NCBI GenBank assembly: GCA_949737515.1
Contig: CATJCP010000191.1
Span: 1 to 64,000 of the forward strand
DNA: 64,000 nucleotides
Direction of reading: 5' to 3'
Origin: an uncultured Oscillospiraceae bacterium
GTDB lineage: Bacteria; Bacillota; Clostridia; Oscillospirales; Ruminococcaceae
A model generated the notes under the pieces. It did not search any database. It was not told the DNA's origin and saw only the letters and a list, made by a program, of their open reading frames with translations. Positions 8,794 through 17,704 of this stretch are shown piece by piece. How positions within the stretch are numbered: the stretch's first letter is position 1; every line of letters starts with the position of its first letter. The position numbers were made by a program, and so were the translations under genes.

Positions 8794-8933
8794 TTGGCAA
8801 TCCAGGTGAAATCGTGTATAATAGGCTTATACTTATATAAAATCCAGGGGCAGTTCCCTGAGAGCCCAAACAGGCTCTAAGAAAAGATGAAAGGACGCTG
8901 CAAAACCACAGCGCATCCGTGGGAGGACAACAC
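8794..8933 (+). promoter_or_regulatory. Promoter and structured leader of the NAD(P)HX repair gene
   Basis: TTGGCA and TATAAT are separated by 17 bp (8794-8822). The predicted ~100-nt leader holds two small hairpins, GAGCC-CAAACA-GGCTC (about 8860-8877) and GGACGCTG...CAGCGCATCC (about 8892-8917), directly before the GGAGG ribosome binding site. It does not match a riboswitch class I know. Confidence 0.5.
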
Positions 8934-10469
8934 ATGAAGATCGTAACAACCCAACAAATGAAGGCGATAGAGAGCGCGTCCATCGACCAGGGCCTCACCT
9001 TTCTCCAGCTCATGGAAAACGCCGGGGAAAGCGCGGCCAATATCATCCGCAAGGTGATCAAGGACCCCCAGGCCACCAAATGCCTAATCTTCTGCGGCAA
9101 GGGAAACAACGGCGGCGACGGATTTGTGGTGACCCGCCACCTGTTTAACGACGGCGTAAAGGTGGTGGCCGTGCTGACCGACGGCGTTCCCGTCACCAAC
9201 GAGGCCCAGTCCATGCTGGAGCAGCTGCTGGACCTTGGGGCCATGGTCATCGACTACGCGGGCCACGAGGACCAGGTCCGAGGCCTTGCCCAAAAAACAG
9301 ATATCATTGTGGACGCTGTTTACGGCACCGGTTATTCCGGAGAACCGGATGAGCCCCACAAGGAAATATTTCACCTGATCAACAGCTCTGTCTGCGCGGT
9401 ATTCTCCCTGGATGTTCCCAGCGGAATACGGGCGGATTCCTGTACCGACAGCCCCTATGCTGTCAGCGCCGACTTTACTATCTGCTTTGACAGTATGAAG
9501 CTGGCCCACGTTCTGGCCCCGGCCTCCAGCCGCTGCGGGCGGGTGTTCCAGGTGGAAATCGGCATCCCTCCGGAGTGCCGCAACGGAATCCTGCCGGATA
9601 CGGAAGTGCCGGAGACAGAGGAAATCTTCGCCTGCCTGCCGCCCCGCACTCCCAACTCCCACAAGGGGACTTACGGAAAATTCCTGAACATCGGCGGAAG
9701 CTTTGGGTACACCGGCGCAGCGGTGCTCTCCACCACAGCTGCTATGCGGTGCGGCGCAGGATACGTCACCCTGGCCACCCCGGACCCAGTGGGACGGGCC
9801 CTCTCCCCAACCCTCATTGAATCCACCATGATGCTGCTGGAGCCCAACGAGATGAACCAGATCTCCGCCTCCTGCATTCCGGATATCCTGGAGCGGGCCA
9901 AACGCTGCACTGCAGTTTTAGTGGGGTGCGGCTTGGGAAAATCCGACGATACCAGAGAACTGGTGGCAGCCCTGGTGCGCAACGTGGAGTGCCCGCTGAT
10001 TATCGACGCGGATGGGCTCAATGTCCTTGCCGCACAGCCGGAAATTCTGCTGGAACGCAAGGGCGACACCATTCTAACACCCCACACCGTTGAAATGTCC
10101 CGGCTGACCGGGAAACGGTTAAACGACATTTTAGCTGACCGGTATCTGACGGCAAAGTCCTTTGCCGCAGCTTATCATGTTGTGATGGTGCTGAAGGGGC
10201 CCAATACCATTATCACCGACGGTTCCAACACCTTCATCAACCCAACGGGAAATGCCGGACTGGCTAAGGCCGGGAGCGGGGACGTCCTGGCGGGGATGAT
10301 CGGGGCCTTTGCCGCACAAAAGGTCCTGCCTCTGAACGCCGCCAAGTGCGGGGTCTATCTCCACGGACTGGCGGCAGACCAGTGCGCCAAAAGGCTGTCC
10401 CAATACGGGATGCTGCCTTCTGACATTCTGTCGGATCTGTGCGAAATCTTTGTAGAGAACGGCAGGTAA
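8934..10469 (+). CDS. nnr: Bifunctional NAD(P)H-hydrate repair enzyme (epimerase + ADP-dependent dehydratase)
   Basis: A 511-residue cytoplasmic enzyme that repairs hydrated NADH and NADPH. The N-terminal ~210 residues are the YjeF_N epimerase domain (GKGNNGGDGFVVTRHL). The C-terminal half is the ribokinase-like dehydratase, with NPTGNAGLAKAGSGDVLAGM carrying the catalytic GSGD aspartate, and TPHTVEMSRLTG. The fused architecture and the length match bacterial Nnr. I moved the start from the track's GTG at 8919 to the ATG at 8934, because GGAGG lies 7 nt before the ATG and overlaps the region next to the GTG. The acpS gene often found beside nnr is absent here; a GH42 gene follows 49 nt later and may share the transcript. 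Confidence 0.95.
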   Translation: MKIVTTQQMKAIESASIDQGLTFLQLMENAGESAANIIRKVIKDPQATKCLIFCGKGNNGGDGFVVTRHLFNDGVKVVAVLTDGVPVTNEAQSMLEQLLDLGAMVIDYAGHEDQVRGLAQKTDIIVDAVYGTGYSGEPDEPHKEIFHLINSSVCAVFSLDVPSGIRADSCTDSPYAVSADFTICFDSMKLAHVLAPASSRCGRVFQVEIGIPPECRNGILPDTEVPETEEIFACLPPRTPNSHKGTYGKFLNIGGSFGYTGAAVLSTTAAMRCGAGYVTLATPDPVGRALSPTLIESTMMLLEPNEMNQISASCIPDILERAKRCTAVLVGCGLGKSDDTRELVAALVRNVECPLIIDADGLNVLAAQPEILLERKGDTILTPHTVEMSRLTGKRLNDILADRYLTAKSFAAAYHVVMVLKGPNTIITDGSNTFINPTGNAGLAKAGSGDVLAGMIGAFAAQKVLPLNAAKCGVYLHGLAADQCAKRLSQYGMLPSDILSDLCEIFVENGR

Positions 10470-10518
10470 ACGCCTTATCACTGACCGGCAATCAACAACC
10501 ACGAAAGGGGCGGTACTT

Positions 10519-12507
10519 ATGGCAGAACCCTTCTACTACGGCGCGGCCTACTATCCCGAGCTCTGGGACAGCGAGACAATCCGCCAGGATATTGAGGAGA
10601 TGAAGGCCCTTGGCATCAACTGCGTCCGCATCGGCGAATTCGCGTGGCACAGGATGGAGCCCCAGCCCGGCAAAATTGACCTGCGTTTTTTCCGGAACAT
10701 CATACAGCTTTTAAAATCCAACAACATAGACACCGTTCTCTGTACCCCCACCCCCACCCCTCCCCGGTGGCTGACCTACCAGCACCCGGAAACTGCCTTT
10801 GTCAATCAAGACTCTGTCGCCTACGAGCATGGCGCGAGGCAGCACATCTGCACCAACCATCCGCTGTTCCAAATGCATGCCTTCCAGATTGTAGAGGCCA
10901 TGGCAAAGGAGCTGGGCAATCTGCCTGGAGTGATTGCCTGGCAGCTGGACAACGAATTTAAATGCCATGTAAAGGAGTGCTACTGCCCTGTCTGCAAGGG
11001 GCTGTGGCACCAGTGGCTCCGGGTAAAGTACAATACCATTGAGGCGCTGAACGAGGCCTGGGGCACAGAGATCTGGAGCCAGTATTACTCCAGCTTTGAG
11101 GAGGTCCCTCAGCCGTCAGCGACCCCCTTTCTCCACAACCCCTCCCTGGTCCTGAATTACCGCAGGTTCTCCATGGAGAAAATCAACGAGTTTGCCCACC
11201 GCCAGACGCGGATTATCCGGCAGTATTCCAGCGCCCCTGTCACCCATAACACGGGCATGAGCTTTGGGCTGGACAACGAGGCGCTGTTTAAACCCCTGGA
11301 CTTTGTTTCCTTCGACTCTTACGCGCCTGCCCACAGCTTTTTAACGCTCCAGCTCCAGTATGACCGCTGGAGGGCCTTAAAGGGCGGCAAGCGGTTTTGG
11401 CTGATGGAAACCAGCCCCTCCCACTCCGGAAATGTCCGCAGCGCCCCTTCGCCCCATCCCCAGGGATATCTGCGGTGCGAGGCAGTCGCGGCGGCGGCCT
11501 GTGGCGCCCGAGGGTTCAACTACTGGCTGTGGCGGCAGCAGCGGACAGGCTGCGAAATCCCCCATGGCTCCGTTCTGTACAGCTGGGGCGGCCGCAACGT
11601 GGGATACAATAACGCCAAGGAAGTGGGAGAGATCTTTCGAAGGCTGGAGCCTGTGCTGTCGTCCACAGAAGTAGAGCAGGCCCAGGTTGGCCTTCTTTAT
11701 TCGGACCAGGCCAGAACCTTTTTTGAAGGAGAGCCCATGGCGGACGCCTCCTATCAGGGGGAAATCCGGCGCTTATACGATGTCCTGGTGGACATGGGGA
11801 TACACCGGGACGTCATCAGCGAAGGGGCGGAGCTCAGCCGGTACAAGCTGGTAATCATCCCCTTCCTGCCAGCCGTGGAGGACAGCTTCCTCCAGAAGCT
11901 GTACCGCTTTGCCGAACAGGGGGGAACGGTGGTAATCGGCCCCATGGCCGGATACCGCACCCCGGAGCACACGGTGCACACCAACCATGCCCTGGGGCGG
12001 CTGGAAGCCTTCTGCGGCGTCCGCGTGGCCCATTTCTACCGCGCCGATGATACCGACGGGATGATGAAGGGCTATGGGGTAGAATGCCGCCCGCTGCACT
12101 GGGCCGCCCCCTGCGAGCCTTTGGCGGAATCAGAGGAACTCGCCTCCTATCAGACCACCCTCCACCCCCAGGCCAGCGCGGCGGTCCGGCACAAGGCCGG
12201 ACAGGGGTATGTGTACACCTTGGCGGCCATGCCAGACTGTGAGGAAGGAGGCCGCTTCCTGAGGGAATTCCTTGGAGACGCGGCAAAACAGGCAGGGGTG
12301 AACCTGCGGTTTTGCACCAAGCTTTCGGTGCTCTCCGTCCCCCGTGTGGACGAAAAGGGAAACCGGTACCTAGTCCTGGTCAACATTGACGGAAAAGGGG
12401 ATACCGTTTCCCTGGACGGGAACTGGACCGACGCCTTTACCGGAGAACCCGCGCCAAAGAAAATCCTTCTTCCGCCCTATCAATACGCTGTGCTCCGGCA
12501 TAAATAA
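10519..12507 (+). CDS. GH42 beta-galactosidase
   Basis: A 662-residue intracellular glycosidase that releases terminal beta-galactose from oligosaccharides. It begins with the TIM-barrel signature GAAYYPELW and RIGEFAWHRMEP. The acid/base is in WQLDNEF (Glu146) and the nucleophile in FWLMETSPS (Glu297). CHVKECYCPVC just after the acid/base is the cysteine cluster that binds zinc in GH42 enzymes. A trimerisation domain (GLLYSDQ ... from ~395) and a small C-terminal beta domain follow, giving the family's full length. There is no signal peptide. AAAGGGG precedes the ATG. A strong hairpin terminator follows. Confidence 0.95.
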   Translation: MAEPFYYGAAYYPELWDSETIRQDIEEMKALGINCVRIGEFAWHRMEPQPGKIDLRFFRNIIQLLKSNNIDTVLCTPTPTPPRWLTYQHPETAFVNQDSVAYEHGARQHICTNHPLFQMHAFQIVEAMAKELGNLPGVIAWQLDNEFKCHVKECYCPVCKGLWHQWLRVKYNTIEALNEAWGTEIWSQYYSSFEEVPQPSATPFLHNPSLVLNYRRFSMEKINEFAHRQTRIIRQYSSAPVTHNTGMSFGLDNEALFKPLDFVSFDSYAPAHSFLTLQLQYDRWRALKGGKRFWLMETSPSHSGNVRSAPSPHPQGYLRCEAVAAAACGARGFNYWLWRQQRTGCEIPHGSVLYSWGGRNVGYNNAKEVGEIFRRLEPVLSSTEVEQAQVGLLYSDQARTFFEGEPMADASYQGEIRRLYDVLVDMGIHRDVISEGAELSRYKLVIIPFLPAVEDSFLQKLYRFAEQGGTVVIGPMAGYRTPEHTVHTNHALGRLEAFCGVRVAHFYRADDTDGMMKGYGVECRPLHWAAPCEPLAESEELASYQTTLHPQASAAVRHKAGQGYVYTLAAMPDCEEGGRFLREFLGDAAKQAGVNLRFCTKLSVLSVPRVDEKGNRYLVLVNIDGKGDTVSLDGNWTDAFTGEPAPKKILLPPYQYAVLRHK

Positions 12508-12524
12508 ACCCGCTGATATCAAAA

Positions 12525-12550
12525 TTGGGCCGCCCAGGAGGGCGGCCCAA
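12525..12550. terminator. Bidirectional GC-rich terminator
   Basis: TTGGGCCGCCC and GGGCGGCCCAA form an 11-bp perfect stem with a 4-base loop between the convergent GH42 and amidohydrolase genes. AAAA lies on the left and a T-poor TCCGTTTTG on the right. Confidence 0.85.
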
Positions 12551-12566
12551 TCCGTTTTGCCGAAAC

Positions 12567-13739
12567 TTAAAGGGTATTGTACTCAAACTGCCCGTCAATC
12601 ATTGTGGCCTGGCAGCGGGTAAAGTTGGAGAAGGGATGGCCGTCGAAAACAGCGATATCCGCATCCTTGCCAACCTCCAGGGAACCGATGCGGTCATCCA
12701 GCTTCAGAAGCCGTGCGGGACGGATGGTGACAGCTTCAAAGGCGGTTTTTTCGGAAAGCCCTCTGGCCATGCAGATGCCCACAAAAACGGGAAGCCATCT
12801 TGTGCCGGAGGAGGTGTCCTGGGTCAGGCAGAAGTTGATTCCGGCCTGTTCCATCACTGCGGGGGTATCCTGGCGGCAGCCCCAGATTTCCATCTTCATG
12901 GGGTCCATCAGCAGGGGGCCTACCACGCAGGTCACGTTTTTCTCCTTGAGCACCTTCAGAATCTTATAGCCCTCGGTGCCGTGCTCAATGGTGTAATCCA
13001 GATGGAACTCCTCCGCCACGCGGATGGCGGTGGTGATGTCGTCCGCCCGGTGGCAGTGGATGCGCACCCGCATCTCGCCCCGAACCACGGGAACCAGGGC
13101 TTCCAGCTTAAAGTTGGGCTGAGGGGCCTTGGAGGGGTCGGCTTCCGCCTCCTTCAGCTTGTCTGAGTAAACCTTGGCGTTGAACAACGTCTCGCGCAGG
13201 ATGGCCGCCACACCCATACGGGTCTGGGGGAACACCTTTTTGTTGCCGCCATAGCAGTTCTTGGGGTTTTCGCCCAAGGCCATTTTCATCTGGGCGGAGC
13301 CGGGGATCACAATGTCAAACAGGGATTCGCCCTTTTTGCACTTAAAGCTGACGCCCGTACCGCCGATCACGTTGGCGGAGCCTGGACCGGTATAACAGGT
13401 GGTAAAGCCAGCCTCCCGGGCTGCGGCAATGGCGATATCATAGGGGTTGATGGAGTCAACCGCCCGGAGATGGGCTGTGATCGGGTCGGTGATCTCGTTG
13501 CCGTCGCCGACATTGGGGCGGGGAGTGGGCTCGCTGAAGGTGGAAATATGGGTGTGGCAGTCGATCAAGCCGGGGGTCACCCATTTCCCTGTCACGTCTA
13601 CCACCTGCGCCTCCGCCGGGATGGACACCTGGCCGGCCTCGCCTACCGCCTTGATCTTCCCGTTCTCCACAAGGACAACGCCGTTTTCAATCGTACCGTT
13701 GGTCACGGTCACTACCTTTCCGCCTTTTAATGCAATCAT
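12567..13739 (-). CDS. Amidohydrolase (imidazolonepropionase-like metal-dependent hydrolase)
   Basis: A 390-residue member of the amidohydrolase superfamily. The N-terminal beta-sandwich (ALKGGKVVTVTNGTIE) is followed by the metal site LIDCHTHIST (HxH), a His in RVRIHCHRADD, TIEHGTE, and the late Asp in LTQDTSSGTRW. The C terminus KLDDRIGSLEVGKDADIAVFDG is typical of the family. The reaction may be hydrolysis of an amide, lactam or dipeptide such as in imidazolonepropionase or prolidase-like relatives; sequence does not decide. The track begins 33 residues earlier; I use the ATG at 13739 because CAGGAG lies 9 nt upstream. It is followed by a terminator and preceded by the PPK2 gene on the same strand. 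Confidence 0.9.
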   Translation of the reverse strand: MIALKGGKVVTVTNGTIENGVVLVENGKIKAVGEAGQVSIPAEAQVVDVTGKWVTPGLIDCHTHISTFSEPTPRPNVGDGNEITDPITAHLRAVDSINPYDIAIAAAREAGFTTCYTGPGSANVIGGTGVSFKCKKGESLFDIVIPGSAQMKMALGENPKNCYGGNKKVFPQTRMGVAAILRETLFNAKVYSDKLKEAEADPSKAPQPNFKLEALVPVVRGEMRVRIHCHRADDITTAIRVAEEFHLDYTIEHGTEGYKILKVLKEKNVTCVVGPLLMDPMKMEIWGCRQDTPAVMEQAGINFCLTQDTSSGTRWLPVFVGICMARGLSEKTAFEAVTIRPARLLKLDDRIGSLEVGKDADIAVFDGHPFSNFTRCQATMIDGQFEYNTL

Positions 13740-13841
13740 CGGTATCATCTCCTGATTCTGTCGTTTTTGGCGCTTTAAAGCACCTGCAGTTTTTATTTTA
13801 CTTCTTTTCCGCTGAAAACACAACAGTTTTTCCCACACCTG

Positions 13842-15314
13842 TCATGCGTCTCCCAGGGCCTTCTCAATCGCCTCAATCAAAATGCGCATGGCCTTGATCC
13901 TGGCATACCGCTTATCTTTGGACTCGATGATATACCAGGGAGCTGCCGCTGTGCTGGTTTTCTGCAGCATATCGTTTACAGCGATTTCGTACTGGGGCCA
14001 TTTTTCCCGGTTCCGCCAGTCCTCGTCAGTGATCTTCCACCTTTTTTCCGGGGTGTTCTGCCGGTTCTGGAACCGCTCCAGCTGGGTGTCGGAGTCAATG
14101 TGGATCCAATATTTTACGACCACCGCTCCCCAGTCCATCAGCTCCTGTTCAAACTCATTGATCTCCGTATACGCCCTTTTCCACTGCTCCTCAGTGCAGA
14201 AGCCTTCAATGCGCTCCACCATAACCCGGCCGTACCAGGTCCGGTCAAAGATGGCCACGTGTCCATCCTTGGGGAGCCTCTTCCAGAACCTCCACAGATA
14301 CTGATGGCGCAGTTCCTCCGGCGTCGGGCTGGCGATGGGCAGCACTTCAAAGCCCCTGGCGTCCAGGGCGTTGGCGATGCGGCGGATGTTCCCTCCTTTT
14401 CCTGCGGCGTCCCATCCCTCATAGGCGATGACCACCGGGATCCGCTTGCGGTAAATGCGGTTGTGGAGCTCTTTCAGCCGCTTCTGGCATTCCTTGAGCT
14501 GCCGGCGGTACTCCTTTTCCTCTATGGAGGGGGAGAGATCGACGGAGGAGATGGGCGGAGCGGGCAGCAGGGAGAACACACCTCCAGGATGGCCGGAGGC
14601 GGGCTTTTTCTGTATGGCCCCGTCGATAGCCTCGCTGAGAATGTGGGTGACCACAGGGAGGGCCTCTTTGGTGTCGGAGGCGTCAATGAGGTGCCAGGGA
14701 TGGTAAGGGGACTGGGTGGCTTCCAGAATTTCATCGTAGACCGCCTCGCACTCCTTGTAATGCTCGTTCTGCCACCGGTCGAACTCGGATACCCTCCAAA
14801 CAGTGTCCTTATTGGCCAGCAAGCGGTCAATCCGGCGCTTCTGCTCCTTGCGGGGAATGTTCAGGAAAAAGCGAACCACCAGATACCCATCGTCGCAGAG
14901 CTGGCGCTCAAATCTGCGGATGCTGTCCAGGCGCTTCTGGAACTGGGCTTTGTCCAGCCTGCCGCTGACCCGGTCCCGCATGGTCTGCTCCACCCAGCCG
15001 GAATCCAGGAATTCCAGCTTCCCGTATTCGGGGATGTGGGTAAAGTAGCGCCACAGCCAGGGGCGGCGGCTTTCGGTCTCGGTGGGGTTGTCAAAGGAAA
15101 TGACGTTGTAAAAGCGGGGATCCAGGTCGCGGATGAGCTTGCTGATGAGGCTTCCCTTCCCCGCCGCGCTCCATCCCTCGATGAGGACAATCACAGGGAG
15201 CTTGCTCTCCCGTACAGAAAGCTGCTGGGAGGAAAGCCGTTCCAGGGCTTGGGCGGTAAGCTGCTTGCGGAGGGCTTTGTCGGTGCCGGGGATTGGTTCC
15301 ATCTGATATAACAT
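13842..15314 (-). CDS. pap: Polyphosphate:AMP phosphotransferase (two-domain PPK2)
   Basis: A 490-residue protein with two tandem PPK2 domains, the architecture of class II PPK2 enzymes that phosphorylate AMP to ADP with polyphosphate. Each half has a P-loop: EGWSAAGKGSLISKL near residue 47 and EGWDAAGKGGNIRRI near 300. The lid regions are also kept (DPRFYNVISF and FDRTWYGRVMVER in the second half). In characterised two-domain enzymes the second domain is the active one, and here it retains the better-conserved FDRTWYGR. GAAAGGAG lies 8 nt before the ATG. It probably links stored polyphosphate to adenylate balance. Confidence 0.93.
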   Translation of the reverse strand: MLYQMEPIPGTDKALRKQLTAQALERLSSQQLSVRESKLPVIVLIEGWSAAGKGSLISKLIRDLDPRFYNVISFDNPTETESRRPWLWRYFTHIPEYGKLEFLDSGWVEQTMRDRVSGRLDKAQFQKRLDSIRRFERQLCDDGYLVVRFFLNIPRKEQKRRIDRLLANKDTVWRVSEFDRWQNEHYKECEAVYDEILEATQSPYHPWHLIDASDTKEALPVVTHILSEAIDGAIQKKPASGHPGGVFSLLPAPPISSVDLSPSIEEKEYRRQLKECQKRLKELHNRIYRKRIPVVIAYEGWDAAGKGGNIRRIANALDARGFEVLPIASPTPEELRHQYLWRFWKRLPKDGHVAIFDRTWYGRVMVERIEGFCTEEQWKRAYTEINEFEQELMDWGAVVVKYWIHIDSDTQLERFQNRQNTPEKRWKITDEDWRNREKWPQYEIAVNDMLQKTSTAAAPWYIIESKDKRYARIKAMRILIEAIEKALGDA

Positions 15315-15449
15315 AAGGACACTCCTTTCTCAAATCCGGCAATTGATATGTCCTTATTTTACCACAAAGTTTCCAAAATTTCATTCTTTTTTATGCAGTA
15401 TTTCAAAAGATTTTAAATTTCATTCTTTACAGTTATTCTGTTCGATTCT

Positions 15450-15484
15450 AGGACAAATCGTCCAATATGTCAATAGAATGTCCT
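15450..15484 (+). promoter_or_regulatory. Possible operator repeats ahead of the XRE gene
   Basis: AGGACAAATCGTCC and ATGTCAATAGAATGTCCT share GGAC/GTCC arms in an AT-rich region 30 to 65 bases before the small repressor. Their spacing resembles autoregulated repressor operators. Inferred only from symmetry. Confidence 0.3.
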
Positions 15485-15515
15485 GCTTCGATGTATCATA
15501 ATTCCGGTGATAAAA

Positions 15516-15731
15516 ATGGAGCTACGAATCCGCGACCTGCGGGAAGACGCTGACCTGACACAACGGCAAATCGCCGAATATTTGTTGTGCGACCAATCCC
15601 TGTATTCAAAATATGAGCGGGGAGAACGCGCCCTGCCCCTGGAATGCGCGGTAAAGCTGGCACAGTTTTACGGAACAAGCGTTGATTATCTGGTTGGGCT
15701 GACAAAGGATTCAACGCCATATCCAAAGTGA
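15516..15731 (+). CDS. Small XRE-family helix-turn-helix regulator
   Basis: A 71-residue single-domain DNA-binding protein. LRIRDLREDADLTQRQIAEYL, CDQSLYSKYERGERALPL and LAQFYGTSVDYLVGLT form the standard five-helix Cro/CI fold. No effector or peptidase domain is attached, so it probably acts as a simple repressor, perhaps of itself through the GGAC/GTCC repeats just upstream. The track start (GTG 15507) and the ATG at 15516 are both possible; the SD is weak for either. It lies between the polyphosphate kinase gene and the lysine-riboswitch module and shows no obvious link to them. Confidence 0.85.
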   Translation: MELRIRDLREDADLTQRQIAEYLLCDQSLYSKYERGERALPLECAVKLAQFYGTSVDYLVGLTKDSTPYPK

Positions 15732-15835
15732 ATATAATCCGGACCGGCGGGAGAGCTATCAGAATCAGAAAAAGAGGGAGTGGTGTATATCATTTCCTCT
15801 TTTTGTATAAATATAAAATTTTATCGGATTTTTTG

Positions 15836-15864
15836 TTTACAAACTGCCAACTTTCTGTTATGAT
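15836..15864 (+). promoter_or_regulatory. Promoter of the lysine-riboswitch transcript
   Basis: TTTACA and TATGAT are separated by 17 bp, about seven bases before the predicted first stem of the aptamer, which is the position expected for a riboswitch promoter. Confidence 0.7.
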
Positions 15865-15870
15865 AGTATA

Positions 15871-16039
15871 CAAGTTAGTAGAGGCGCAAAGGGAAATAGT
15901 ACCCGCCGGAGGAGACATCCCGGGAAGGCGGTGAAAGGGAACTTTGCCGAAGCGGCCGGCAGGTATGGCGGTCAGCTGGGACTTGTGGGAATACCGCAAG
16001 GACTCCTGTGCAAACACACAGAGGAGCTATTGATTGCAA
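15871..16039 (+). ncRNA. Lysine riboswitch (L-box) aptamer
   Basis: The ~168-nt leader carries the conserved lysine-aptamer core in order: TAGTAGAGGCGC, AATAGTA, GGAGGAGACATCC, TGAAAGGGA...GCCGAAG, AGCTGGGA, and the closing strand GGAGCTATTGATTG, which pairs with CAAGTTAGTAG to make P1. It is followed after ~25 nt by an intrinsic terminator, so lysine binding should stop transcription of the permease and peptidase downstream. The match is motif by motif; a covariance search with the Rfam Lysine family should give a high score. Confidence 0.93.
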
Positions 16040-16061
16040 CCTCCATAACCTGATGGAAACT

Positions 16062-16098
16062 AAGGGCTTGCATCATCAATAGATGCAAGCCCTTTTCT
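16062..16098 (+). terminator. Riboswitch expression-platform terminator
   Basis: AAGGGCTTGCAT and ATGCAAGCCCTT form a 12-bp perfect stem followed by TTTTCTAT, located between the lysine aptamer and the permease start codon. Confidence 0.92.
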
Positions 16099-16178
16099 AT
16101 TTGGAAGGCCATGGAATCAGGGCGGCTTGTGTGCCTGCGAACTAAAAAATGCGGAAAACGCAGAAAGAGGAGTTTTTT

Positions 16179-17606
16179 ATGTCCACCCAAAGCGGCTCTC
16201 CGGGAAACCCGGAAAAGAAGAAATTCAAATTAAAGTTTCCCCATCCAGTTGTACTCATGTTTGTCCTGGTTCTCATCCTGTCTGTTCTGAGCTGGATTAT
16301 TCCCGCTGGACAGTACGAAATGGTGCTGGATCCCAACAGCAACCGCATGGTCGTTGACCCCAACAGTTACACGATTGTGGAGAAAAATCCCATCACCCCC
16401 TTTAAGTTCCTCATGTCCTTCCCGGAGGGCATGGTAGCTGCCGCCGAGATTACCTTTTTCATTATGATGACCGGCGCGGCCTTTAACGTCATCACCTCGA
16501 CCGGGGCCATCAACGCCGGTATCGCCCGGCTGGCTTCCGCAGCCCGCAACATGGAATACTTTATGATCCCCCTTGTGGTGCTGGTATTCTCCATCGGCGG
16601 CGCAACCTTTGGCATGGCGGAGGAAAACATCGTGTTCGTCCCTATCGGCATTGCCCTTGCCACGGCCCTGGGGTTTGACGCCATGGTCGGTACGGCCATT
16701 GTTGTCATGGGCGCGGCTGTGGGCTTCTGCGCCGGATTTATGAACCCCTTTACCATCGGCGTCGCCCAGTCCATCGCGGAGCTGCCCATGTTCTCCGGCC
16801 TGCTGTACAGAGGCATTATCTGGGCCGTACTGTGGATCATCACCTCTGCGTTTATCATCCTTTACGCCAAAAAGGTAAAGGCAGACCCTACTAAGAGCAT
16901 TCTTTACGGCGACAATGTGGAAAGAGACCATGTAGACCTTGCCAACATTCCCCCCATGACCCTTCGCCAGAAGCTGGTGCTGCTCACCGTGGCTGCGGGA
17001 CTTGTTCTCTTGGTGCTGGGCGTTGTGCTGTGGGGCTGGTATATCATCGAAATCGCGGCCCTGTTCCTGGGAATGGGAATTCTTTCTGGAATTATTGCCG
17101 GTTACAATCCCACCGAGATCTGCAACCGCCTGTTGGCCGGCGTCACTGAGATTGCCACTGGCGCCATTATGTGCGGCATTGCCCGGGCCATCCTCTTTGT
17201 CATGGAGGAGAGCATGATCAAGGACACCATCATCCACGCCTTGGCGGAATCCATCTCCTTCCTGCCCAAATCCATTGCAGTCCTGGGGATGTACGCAGTA
17301 CAGCTGATCGTCAATTTCCTGATTCCCTCCGGCTCCGGACAGGCTGCCGCCACCATGCCCATTATGACCCCCATTTCCGATGTTCTGGGCATCAACCGTC
17401 AGGTTGCGGTCCTCTGCTTCCAGTTTGGCGACGGGTTTACCAACAACATCCTGCCGGTGTCCGGCACCCTGATGGCCGTCCTCTCTGTGGCGAAGATCTC
17501 CTATGAGAAGTGGTGCAAATTTGTTGGAAAGCTGGTCCTCCTCTGGATTGGGGCGGGAGCTATATTTGTACTGATCGCCAACGCAATCAACTACGGTCCG
17601 TTCTAA
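16179..17606 (+). CDS. YfcC-family permease under lysine-riboswitch control (putative lysine or lysyl-peptide transporter)
   Basis: A 475-residue, ~12-helix inner-membrane transporter of the YfcC/DcuC-like family (PF03606 type). FPHPVVLMFVLVLILSVLSW is the first helix. SIGGATFGMAEENIVF and NFLIPSGSGQAAATMPIMTP are the family's re-entrant-loop motifs. Members are usually called C4-dicarboxylate or basic amino-acid carriers, but few have a proven substrate. The lysine riboswitch directly upstream is the key evidence for lysine, or a lysine-yielding compound, as substrate. The track start at 16149 is replaced by the ATG at 16179, which has AGAGGAG 6 nt upstream. A peptidase of the M20 family follows 98 nt later behind a weak hairpin. 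Confidence 0.88.
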   Translation: MSTQSGSPGNPEKKKFKLKFPHPVVLMFVLVLILSVLSWIIPAGQYEMVLDPNSNRMVVDPNSYTIVEKNPITPFKFLMSFPEGMVAAAEITFFIMMTGAAFNVITSTGAINAGIARLASAARNMEYFMIPLVVLVFSIGGATFGMAEENIVFVPIGIALATALGFDAMVGTAIVVMGAAVGFCAGFMNPFTIGVAQSIAELPMFSGLLYRGIIWAVLWIITSAFIILYAKKVKADPTKSILYGDNVERDHVDLANIPPMTLRQKLVLLTVAAGLVLLVLGVVLWGWYIIEIAALFLGMGILSGIIAGYNPTEICNRLLAGVTEIATGAIMCGIARAILFVMEESMIKDTIIHALAESISFLPKSIAVLGMYAVQLIVNFLIPSGSGQAAATMPIMTPISDVLGINRQVAVLCFQFGDGFTNNILPVSGTLMAVLSVAKISYEKWCKFVGKLVLLWIGAGAIFVLIANAINYGPF

Positions 17607-17636
17607 ATTTCGTTCACCACAAGCAATATGATATGG

Positions 17637-17663
17637 ACAGCCTTTCCGTTTTGGAAGGGCTGT
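17637..17663 (+). terminator. Hairpin between permease and M20 peptidase genes
   Basis: ACAGCCTTTCC and GGAAGGGCTGT (11 bp, one G-T pair) are followed by TTTCAT. It could attenuate read-through or stabilise the upstream mRNA. No separate promoter was found for the peptidase. Confidence 0.55.
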
Positions 17664-17704
17664 TTCATCAGAGAGAATCTATAAAAGGAGCTGTATTCAT
17701 TATC

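Noticed and set aside
14100-15311. Long + strand ORF of 403 codons opposite the PPK2 gene
   Set aside because: Antisense shadow of a GC-rich gene with strong family motifs; its own translation is low-complexity without a recognisable domain or SD.
17510-17704. Upstream extension of the M20 peptidase ORF to 17510
   Set aside because: It runs through the end of the permease gene; the M20 family sequence begins at MSEIFTLIQ and an SD lies before 17705.
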